A stretch of 6,789 bases of DNA from Micrococcales bacterium UBA7469 (lineage in GTDB: Bacteria > Actinomycetota > Actinomycetes > Actinomycetales > Microbacteriaceae). Position numbers and translations under genes: made by a program. Positions 1 through 5,794 of this stretch are shown in pieces. Positions within the stretch are counted from its first letter, which is position 1; every line of letters starts with the position of its first letter. The stretch spans positions 1 through 6,789 of the forward strand of contig DLPB01000034.1 in the NCBI GenBank assembly GCA_002479805.1. Direction: 5' to 3'. A model generated the notes under the pieces. That model was not told where the DNA came from, did no database searches, and saw nothing but the letters and a program-made list of their open reading frames with translations.

Positions 1-1824
1 CAACAGGCTGCTGCCATCATTTCTAATGCCAAGAATGAACTCAAGGATGCCGAAGACTTCGCCCGAAATGCAGATCGCTCCAACCCCAAGGAGCGAATTG
101 TGGCAGAGGTTTATCAGGCCTATTCCTCTGAACTCAAGCGCAACAATGCCTTTGATTTTGATGATTTGATTTCCGAAACCGTGCACCTATTGCGCGCCTA
201 CCCAGAGGTAAGAGCTCGTTACCAAAAACGTTTCCGCCACGTTTTGGTTGACGAGTATCAGGACACCAACCATGCCCAATACGCTCTGATTCGCGAGTTG
301 ACCAGACCCCTGCCTGAAGATTATGCAAACGTTGATGAGCGCACCGGCGAGGTTATCCCAGCCGCCGATCTCACGGTTGTGGGTGACTCGGATCAGTCGA
401 TCTACGCCTTCCGCGGAGCAGATATTCGCAACATCACCGAATTTGAGCGTGATTTCCCGGGTGCCAGGACAATCCTGCTGGAGCAGAACTATCGCAGTAC
501 TCAGAACATTCTTTCTGCAGCCAACGCGGTCATCTCGCAAAACCCCTATCGTCCAGCGAAGAACCTTTGGACAGATTCGGGCTCGGGTGAAAAGATCACA
601 CTTTTTACCGGTTATGACGAGCGCAACGAAGCCGCATTCGTGGTGGATCGAATCAAGCGCATGGCTGACCAGGGAGTCAACTACTCGGAAATGGCAGTGC
701 TCTATCGCACTAACGCGCTGACCCCAGCGCTGGAGGCTGAACTAAAGTCTCAACGCATCCCGTATGCCGTCATCGGTGGTCTCAAGTTCTTCGAACGAAA
801 AGAGATCAAAGACGCTCTCGCTTATCTCTCAGCCGTTTCAAACGGCAGAAACGATGAGGCCGTCAGGCGGGTGATCAACCTGCCGGCTCGCGGTATCGGT
901 GAAAAGACTGAGCTCAAGATCGCACAGTTTGCAAGATCAAACGAGATTTCATTTCGTCAGGCACTTTCCCATGTTGGCGATTTGGGTCTTGGGCCAAAGC
1001 TAACTGCAGCGATTACCGAGTTTGCAGACCTACTCAACGAAATGGATGCGCTCAGTGCAACTGACGGTCCCGCAGATGTCATGAAGATGATTTTGCAGCG
1101 CAGTGGCTACCGAGCTGAACTTGAGGCATCCCGCGACCCTCAAGATGAGGCGAGGGTTGAAAACCTGGATGCGCTCTTGGGTCAGCTATACGACTGGCAG
1201 GCTCAGAACCCAGAGGGCACGGTTACCGATTACCTCGCCGAGGTCACATTGGCTGCTGCAGCTGATGAGATTGAGGATGAATCCGGATCAATCTCACTCA
1301 TGACTCTGCACACCGCCAAGGGATTGGAATACCCAGTGGTGTTTCTCATGGGACTTGAACAGGGCACCCTGCCTCACGTTCGAGCCTTCGATGAGCCTGG
1401 TGGACTGCAGGAAGAGCGCCGCTTGATGTACGTGGGGCTGACCCGTGCCAAGGCAAAGCTGTTTCTCTCTCACGCTTTGCAGCGAACTCTATTTGGCAAC
1501 ACCGCAAGCTTCATTCCCTCTGGCTTCCTCAACGACATCCCAGCCGAGCTGTTGGAAATTGAAGGCGCTCAGCGCGAGGCCATTAGGCCGGCTGCGCCCC
1601 AGCAGCGCAGTAGTTGGCAAGGTGCCATCAACACCCCGGCGGCGGTTCGAGATAACAAGGATCTAGAGCTGGCGGTGGGAGATCGGATTCGCCACGAAGC
1701 TTTTGGTGAGGGCAAGGTAATCGCGGTCGCCGGCACCCCACCGCGCCAAACCGCAGAGGTTAGATTCAGTTCTGGGCCAACCAAGCGACTGCTTGTGAAG
1801 ATGGCCCCGATCGAAAAGCTCTAG
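1..1824 (+). CDS. pcrA: ATP-dependent DNA helicase PcrA/UvrD1 (5' end missing)
   Basis: This is a superfamily 1A 3'-5' DNA helicase acting in DNA repair and in removing obstacles from DNA. The frame is open from base 1, so the first visible in-frame start-like codon (GTG at 100) is an internal valine. The visible part is 607 residues. Family members are usually about 780-830, so roughly 200 residues carrying the Q motif, Walker A and motif Ia lie upstream. Visible motifs, numbered from the codon at base 1, are: motif II DEYQDTN (84-90); motif III GDSDQSIYAFRGA (128-140); motif IV EQNYRST (161-167); the 2B-domain signature FFERKEIKDALAYL (about 263-276); motif V LHTAKGLEY (436-444); and motif VI EERRLMYVGLTRAK (471-484). 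The C-terminus (about 559-607, GDRIRHEAFGEGKV...) resembles the Tudor-like domain that contacts RNA polymerase in PcrA/UvrD. All visible catalytic motifs look intact. The very close match of motifs II-IV to the mycobacterial type supports UvrD1/PcrA rather than RecB, Rep or AdnAB. A roughly 20-residue insert lies between motifs II and III. Confidence 0.95.
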   Translation, partial: QQAAAIISNAKNELKDAEDFARNADRSNPKERIVAEVYQAYSSELKRNNAFDFDDLISETVHLLRAYPEVRARYQKRFRHVLVDEYQDTNHAQYALIRELTRPLPEDYANVDERTGEVIPAADLTVVGDSDQSIYAFRGADIRNITEFERDFPGARTILLEQNYRSTQNILSAANAVISQNPYRPAKNLWTDSGSGEKITLFTGYDERNEAAFVVDRIKRMADQGVNYSEMAVLYRTNALTPALEAELKSQRIPYAVIGGLKFFERKEIKDALAYLSAVSNGRNDEAVRRVINLPARGIGEKTELKIAQFARSNEISFRQALSHVGDLGLGPKLTAAITEFADLLNEMDALSATDGPADVMKMILQRSGYRAELEASRDPQDEARVENLDALLGQLYDWQAQNPEGTVTDYLAEVTLAAAADEIEDESGSISLMTLHTAKGLEYPVVFLMGLEQGTLPHVRAFDEPGGLQEERRLMYVGLTRAKAKLFLSHALQRTLFGNTASFIPSGFLNDIPAELLEIEGAQREAIRPAAPQQRSSWQGAINTPAAVRDNKDLELAVGDRIRHEAFGEGKVIAVAGTPPRQTAEVRFSSGPTKRLLVKMAPIEKL

Positions 1825-1827
1825 TAC

Positions 1828-1845
1828 AAAACCTGACCTGGTTTT
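1828..1845 (+). terminator. Weak hairpin after pcrA, possible terminator
   Basis: Four bases after the helicase stop codon, AAAACC (1828-1833) pairs with GGTTTT (1840-1845) around a 6-base loop. The T-run is part of the stem rather than a separate tail, and only two of the six pairs are G-C. It could be a feeble intrinsic terminator separating pcrA from the sucC unit, or it could be chance. The position is suggestive but the structure is weak. Confidence 0.25.
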
Positions 1846-1850
1846 CTCGC

Positions 1851-1856
1851 TAAACT
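1851..1856 (+). promoter_or_regulatory. Candidate -10 element for the sucC operon
   Basis: TAAACT fits the TANNNT form of sigma-70-type (SigA/HrdB-like) -10 boxes and lies 34 bases before the sucC GTG, in the only sizeable gap of the window. Transcription would begin near 1862-1864, giving a leader of roughly 27-29 bases. I see no good -35: the closest match, CTGACC at 1833-1838, is only 12 bases away. Actinobacterial promoters often have poor -35 boxes, so the call is plausible but unproven. Read-through from pcrA is the alternative. Confidence 0.35.
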
Positions 1857-1890
1857 TTGAAAAGTTGTCCCTTTCTGAAACGGAAAAACC

Positions 1891-3048
1891 GTGGATCTAT
1901 TTGAGTATCAAGCCCGAGACCTTTTTGAAAAGTACGGCGTTCCCGTGCTCCAGGGTCGTATTGCAGACACCCCCGAAGAAGCTGAGGCAGCTGCCGCAGC
2001 AATCGGCGGCACAGTAGTTGTTAAGGCCCAGGTCAAGACCGGTGGCCGCGGCAAGGCAGGCGGCGTAAAGGTTGCCCACTCCCCAGCCGAAGCCAAAGAG
2101 AAGGCTGAGCAGATTCTCGGTCTGGACATCAAGGGCCACGTTGTAAAGCGCGTGATGATTGCCCAGGGTGCCCAGATTGATCGCGAGTTCTACTTCTCCG
2201 TTCTGCTAGATCGCTCCAACCGCACCTTCCTCTCACTTTGCAGTGTTGAGGGCGGCATGGAGATTGAGCAGCTCGCTGTGGAGCGCCCAGAGGCACTTGC
2301 TCGTATTCCGGTTTCCGCAGTGTCTGGCATCGACAAGTCCAAGGCAGTTGAGATTGCCCAGGCAGCGAAGTTCCCGGCTGAGTTGGTGGACGCCGTAGCA
2401 GACGTGTTTGTGAAGCTCTATGACGTTTTCAAATCAGAAGATGCGACCTTGGTTGAGGTTAACCCACTGGTGCTCACCAAGGGCGGTGACATCGTTGCGC
2501 TTGATGGCAAGGTTTCCTTTGATGACAACGCTGAATTCCGTCACGAGCGTGAAGAGATGGAGCGCGACCAGCTCGACCCACTTGAGGCCAAGGCTAAGGA
2601 GATGGACCTCAACTACGTCAAGTTGGACGGTGAGGTTGGAATCATCGGTAACGGTGCCGGATTGGTGATGAGCACCCTCGACGTGGTTGCTTACGCGGGT
2701 GAGCGTCACGGTGGTGTGAAGCCAGCAAACTTCCTAGACATCGGTGGTGGCGCCTCGGCAGAGGTAATGGCCGCAGGTCTAGATGTGATCTTGAATGACC
2801 CTCAGGTCCGCAGCGTATTCGTCAACGTGTTCGGTGGAATCACCGCCTGTGACGCAGTCGCAAACGGAATCGTTGGAGCGCTAAACACCTTGGGTGACCG
2901 CGCAACCAAGCCTCTGGTTGTTCGCCTCGATGGCAACAACGTGGAAAAGGGCCGTGAGATTTTGGCTCAGTTCAACCACCCGCTGGTATCGCTCGCCGAG
3001 ACCATGGATGGTGGCGCTGACAAGGCCGCTGAGCTAGCGAACAAGTAG
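1891..3048 (+). CDS. sucC: Succinyl-CoA synthetase (ADP-forming), beta subunit
   Basis: This is the beta subunit of succinate-CoA ligase, a cytoplasmic TCA-cycle enzyme that interconverts succinyl-CoA, NDP and phosphate with succinate, CoA and NTP. It binds the nucleotide and, with SucD, forms the active enzyme. The 385 residues match the usual length of about 385-400, and the start sequence MDLFEYQARDLFEKYGVPV is the family N-terminus, which fixes the GTG start. The ATP-grasp domain shows KAQVKTGGRGKAGGVKV (45-61). The Mg-binding pair N191 (in VEVNPLVL) and D205 (in ALDGKVSFDDNA) corresponds to N199 and D213 of the E. coli protein. The C-terminal ligase domain shows GNGAGLVMSTLD, PANFLDIGGGAS and FVNVFGGITACDAVANG. 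The start has only a weak ribosome site (GGAAAA, 1882-1887). Lysine is almost always AAG, as expected for a highly expressed gene. It is followed 11 bases later by sucD. ADP rather than GDP preference is assumed from the bacterial family and is not visible here. Confidence 0.98.
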   Translation: MDLFEYQARDLFEKYGVPVLQGRIADTPEEAEAAAAAIGGTVVVKAQVKTGGRGKAGGVKVAHSPAEAKEKAEQILGLDIKGHVVKRVMIAQGAQIDREFYFSVLLDRSNRTFLSLCSVEGGMEIEQLAVERPEALARIPVSAVSGIDKSKAVEIAQAAKFPAELVDAVADVFVKLYDVFKSEDATLVEVNPLVLTKGGDIVALDGKVSFDDNAEFRHEREEMERDQLDPLEAKAKEMDLNYVKLDGEVGIIGNGAGLVMSTLDVVAYAGERHGGVKPANFLDIGGGASAEVMAAGLDVILNDPQVRSVFVNVFGGITACDAVANGIVGALNTLGDRATKPLVVRLDGNNVEKGREILAQFNHPLVSLAETMDGGADKAAELANK

Positions 3049-3055
3049 GGAGAAG
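3047..3055 (+). promoter_or_regulatory. Ribosome binding site of sucD
   Basis: AGGGAGAAG overlaps the sucC TAG stop and ends 4 bases before the sucD ATG. It is a purine-rich Shine-Dalgarno site, clearly better than those before sucC and before the following membrane gene. Its overlap with the sucC stop suggests coupled, roughly equal synthesis of the two subunits. Confidence 0.7.
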
Positions 3056-3059
3056 ACAA

Positions 3060-3947
3060 ATGGCTATCTATCTAAATTCAGACTCCCGAATCATCGTTCA
3101 GGGTATGACCGGTGCCGAGGGCATGAAGCACACCCAGCGCATGCTGGCCGGCGGCTCAAACATCGTCGGTGGAGTGAACCCACGCAAGGCTGGCGAATCC
3201 GTTGAGGTGGGCGGCAAGTCACTGCCAGTTTTCGGCTCCGTCAAGGAGGCCATGGCTGCAACCGGTGCAAATGTTTCGGTGATCTTCGTTCCGCCAGCCT
3301 TTGCAAAGGCTGCCATCATCGAGGCAATTGACGCTGAGATTCCACTGGCTGTCGCCATCACCGAGGGCATCCCGGTTCACGACTCAGCAGAGGCTTGGGC
3401 TTACAACGTTGAAAAGGGCAAGAAGACTAGGCTGATTGGTCCAAACTGCCCAGGCATCATCAGCCCAGAGCAGTCAAACGCGGGTATTACCCCTTCAAAC
3501 ATCACCGGCAAAGGACCAATCGGTTTGGTTTCGAAGTCTGGCACCCTGACCTATCAGATGATGTTCGAGCTTCGTGACATCGGTTTCTCAACCGCTATCG
3601 GAATCGGTGGTGACCCAGTAATCGGCACCACCCACATCGATGCGCTTGAGGCATTCCAGAATGACCCTGAGACCAAGGCAATTGTGCTGATTGGTGAGAT
3701 TGGTGGCGACTCTGAGGAGAAGGCTGCTGACTACATCTCGAAGCACGTCACCAAGCCTGTAGTTGCCTATGTTGCGGGCTTCACTGCTCCAGAGGGCAAG
3801 ACCATGGGTCACGCAGGTGCGATCGTTTCCGGTTCTGCTGGAACCGCGCAGGCCAAGAAGGAGGCCTTTGAGGCTGTCGGCGTCAAGGTCGGCAAGACTC
3901 CTTCTGAGACCGCTGCGCTGATGCGCGAGATTATCTCCAAGCTGTAA
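3060..3947 (+). CDS. sucD: Succinyl-CoA synthetase, alpha subunit
   Basis: This is the alpha subunit of succinate-CoA ligase. It binds CoA in an N-terminal Rossmann-like domain and carries the histidine that is phosphorylated during catalysis. The 295 residues fit the family length of about 290-300. Visible signatures are QGMTGAEGMKHTQRML and GGVNPRKAGE (CoA-binding region, about 14-45), VIFVPPAFAKAAIIEAI and AITEGIPVHD, GPNCPGIISPEQSNAGI (with Cys130), and the phosphohistidine loop MGHAGAIVSGSAGTAQAKK with His251, equivalent to His246 of the E. coli protein. The C-terminus ends normally in ALMREIISKL. The ATG follows a good ribosome site and the usual MAIYLNSDSRIIVQGMTG opening. Codon choice is as biased as in sucC (almost only AAG for lysine), which fits strong expression. 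The next gene starts three bases after the stop, so transcription very likely continues. Confidence 0.98.
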   Translation: MAIYLNSDSRIIVQGMTGAEGMKHTQRMLAGGSNIVGGVNPRKAGESVEVGGKSLPVFGSVKEAMAATGANVSVIFVPPAFAKAAIIEAIDAEIPLAVAITEGIPVHDSAEAWAYNVEKGKKTRLIGPNCPGIISPEQSNAGITPSNITGKGPIGLVSKSGTLTYQMMFELRDIGFSTAIGIGGDPVIGTTHIDALEAFQNDPETKAIVLIGEIGGDSEEKAADYISKHVTKPVVAYVAGFTAPEGKTMGHAGAIVSGSAGTAQAKKEAFEAVGVKVGKTPSETAALMREIISKL

Positions 3948-3950
3948 GCC

Positions 3951-5201
3951 TTGAACCGGGGGCTGAGCTTCGCGATTGCAGCGCTTCAAGCGCTGATTAT
4001 CGCGGCGATAGGCATTGGCATAACAATTGCTCCGCTCACGCTCACCTGGCTCATTGAGGGCGATGGCTCCACCTCATGGTTGGTTGCCTTGCAGGTTGCT
4101 GTCTTTACCTTCTTGTTGGCAACCGGAGTTCCGTTGCAGGTCTCCGAGGGCAAGCTATTGGGGCTGGAGTTTCCAGAGTTCACCATCACCACCATGCCGC
4201 TTGGTTTGACTTTGCTGATGGCCCTGATGGTGATTCGAGTCGGATATCGTCTCTCAGCTGCATCTTCAATTTGGCCGGCTTGGGTTGGTGGGGCAGTTAG
4301 CTTTGGTCTAATCGGTCTCGGGTCATCCTCAATCGTGAACAACGAGGCTGTATTAGTAGGGGAGTGGGAACCACTTCTGATACCCGCCATCTTCTTCGGC
4401 GGTCTGCTAGTTATCTCTTCGACCTTTGCATCGCGATATGAGATGTTCGAGGGTGCTAATGGCCCCGAGGCAAAAGAGCGGGTCTGGATTAGGACGAAGC
4501 TCCTAGCGTTTTATTCAAGGCTGCACTGGTCGATGAGAACTGTTTTGTCCCCAGCTTCTCGAGTTGGACTGGGTGTCGTGGCAGTAATGGCCGCGGTATC
4601 CGCCTTGTTGCTTGCTCTCGCCTTAGGTTTTGGCTGGATTGAGGTGGTGAGACTTTACGAGGGTCTTCGAGTTTCTGTCCTCGGTGGCGTCATGGTCACT
4701 TTGGGGCAGCTGGCACTGCTGCCAAATCTGATCGTCTATGCAATGGCTTGGCTCGCGGGCCCTGGCTTCTCGATCGGCATCGGCTCCAGCGTTAGCCCAT
4801 TTGCCTCCGCACTCGGGCCGATGCCTGCTTTTCCGATATTCGCGGCCTTGCCGACAGGTGGCTTTGACCGCGGAATTTTATTTATCTTGGTCCCAGTTTT
4901 GGCCGCGTTTATTGGAACCTTGTTGGTGCGTAGGTACGTAGATCAGATTCGTTTCGAGTATGCGACAAGAGTGACGGCATCCATTGCCCTCGCGGGCACT
5001 ACCGCAGTTATCGCATCATTTAGTGCAATGTTTTTGGCGGCGCTTGCCTCAGGTTCGCTCGGGCCTGGCAGGTTTGAGCAGGTTGGCGTTAATGTGTTGC
5101 AGTTTGGCTTGGTGCTGTTTGTCGAGGTCTTGATTCCGAGCTTCTTGGCTGCACTCATCATCACTGCGCCCTACGATCCTGACAAGCCAAGGCGAAAGTA
5201 G
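3951..5201 (+). CDS. DUF6350 / PerM-like polytopic membrane protein
   Basis: This is a 416-residue hydrophobic protein with about nine or ten likely membrane segments, near residues 8-34, 43-61, 83-100, 107-125, 141-159, 204-229, 243-269, 308-326, 341-365 and 382-405. A basic hydrophilic loop (about 161-203) and the tail DPDKPRRK are probably cytoplasmic. The best landmark is the stretch 257-301: LPN, then W267, GPGF at 270-273, VSP, and LGPMPAFPIFAALP at 288-301. This pattern is typical, as I recall, of the actinobacterial DUF6350 family that includes M. tuberculosis PerM (Rv0955). Position agrees, since PerM also lies directly upstream of purN-purH and downstream of sucCD. PerM in mycobacteria is reported to support cell division, through FtsB stability, and persistence; that role here is inferred only by homology and synteny. 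The start is TTG at 3951, chosen because MNR followed by a hydrophobic helix matches the family start. No clear Shine-Dalgarno precedes it, so coupling to sucD is likely. No enzymatic motif is visible. Confidence 0.85.
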   Translation: MNRGLSFAIAALQALIIAAIGIGITIAPLTLTWLIEGDGSTSWLVALQVAVFTFLLATGVPLQVSEGKLLGLEFPEFTITTMPLGLTLLMALMVIRVGYRLSAASSIWPAWVGGAVSFGLIGLGSSSIVNNEAVLVGEWEPLLIPAIFFGGLLVISSTFASRYEMFEGANGPEAKERVWIRTKLLAFYSRLHWSMRTVLSPASRVGLGVVAVMAAVSALLLALALGFGWIEVVRLYEGLRVSVLGGVMVTLGQLALLPNLIVYAMAWLAGPGFSIGIGSSVSPFASALGPMPAFPIFAALPTGGFDRGILFILVPVLAAFIGTLLVRRYVDQIRFEYATRVTASIALAGTTAVIASFSAMFLAALASGSLGPGRFEQVGVNVLQFGLVLFVEVLIPSFLAALIITAPYDPDKPRRK

Positions 5202-5210
5202 AATTTGGCA

Positions 5211-5792
5211 ATGCTCTCGATTGTGGTTCTAATTTCTGGTTCTGGTTCGAACCTCAGAGCACTATTGGAAGCCTGCGACAACCCGCTGTTTCCAGCAAAG
5301 GTGCTCGGTGTTGGAGCTGACAATCCAGCTTCAGGCTTGGCTCATGCCGAAGAATTTGATGTCACAACTTTTGTGGTCGAAAACAAGTACTTTGCCGATC
5401 GCGATGCCTGGGCAGCCAGGCTCGCAGAGCACATCGATATCTTGCAGCCCGATCTAGTTGTGCTCGCAGGTTTTATGAAAATCCTGCCGGCGTCTTTCGT
5501 GAATCGTTATCGCGGCAAGTTGATCAACATGCATCCATCGCTGTTGCCTCAGTTCCCGGGAGCACACGCGGTTCGTGACGCTTTGGCTGCTGGAGCAACG
5601 GTGACCGGCTCCACAATTCACCTGGTTGACGAGGGTGTCGACACAGGCAGAATCCTGGTTCAGCGCGAAATCGAGATCCCGCAGGGCATCTCTGAGCTCG
5701 AGCTGCACGAGAAAATCAAGGAGGTCGAGCGGGAGCAACTGGTCCGCTTGGTTTACGAGATTGCTGCTAACGAAATCACCCTGGAGGACTAA
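5211..5792 (+). CDS. purN: Phosphoribosylglycinamide formyltransferase (GART)
   Basis: PurN transfers a formyl group from 10-formyltetrahydrofolate to GAR, giving FGAR, the third step of de novo purine synthesis, in the cytoplasm. The protein is 193 residues from ATG 5211, slightly short of the usual 190-215 but complete. It opens with the phosphate-binding ISGSGSNLRALLEAC (about 8-22). The catalytic triad is visible as N106 and H108 in INMHPSLLPQFPGAHA, and D144 in VDEGVDTGRILVQ. These numbers equal those of the E. coli enzyme (N106, H108, D144), which favours the ATG over the in-frame TTG at 5205 that would add Met-Ala. Folate-site residues around DLVVLAGFMKILP are normal. There is no strong ribosome site; the ATG lies 9 bases after the upstream stop, so translational coupling is likely. 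The end overlaps the ribosome site of purH. PurN rather than the formate-using PurT is certain from the fold signatures. Confidence 0.96.
   Translation: MLSIVVLISGSGSNLRALLEACDNPLFPAKVLGVGADNPASGLAHAEEFDVTTFVVENKYFADRDAWAARLAEHIDILQPDLVVLAGFMKILPASFVNRYRGKLINMHPSLLPQFPGAHAVRDALAAGATVTGSTIHLVDEGVDTGRILVQREIEIPQGISELELHEKIKEVEREQLVRLVYEIAANEITLED
5783..5787 (+). promoter_or_regulatory. Ribosome binding site of purH, inside the purN 3' end
   Basis: GGAGG, a perfect core Shine-Dalgarno, lies within the last codons of purN and 7 bases before the purH ATG at 5795. It is the strongest ribosome site in the window and settles the purH start. Confidence 0.85.
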
Positions 5793-5794
5793 TC

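Noticed and set aside
100..102. GTG at 100 as the start of the helicase gene
   Set aside because: The same frame is open and reads as normal family sequence from base 1 (ISNAKNELKDAEDFA...), so this GTG is an internal valine and the gene is cut by the window edge.
1851..1890. Riboswitch or long regulatory leader before sucC
   Set aside because: Fewer than 40 bases separate the putative -10 from the start codon, too little for a known riboswitch fold, and no aptamer-like conserved pieces are visible.
3588..3989. 133-codon open frame on the minus strand over the sucD 3' end
   Set aside because: It lies entirely opposite well-supported coding sequence of sucD and the following gene, has no recognisable motif, and is a codon-bias shadow.
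4076..4300. Alternate-frame translation with a run of five histidines, resembling a metal-binding or tag-like sequence
   Set aside because: It arises from CACCATCACCACCAT read out of frame; in the real frame it encodes Thr-Ile-Thr-Thr-Met of the membrane protein.
3986..4390. 134-codon open frame on the minus strand inside the membrane gene
   Set aside because: It is antisense to a strongly supported membrane protein and has a low-complexity, motif-free translation, typical of shadows of hydrophobic genes.
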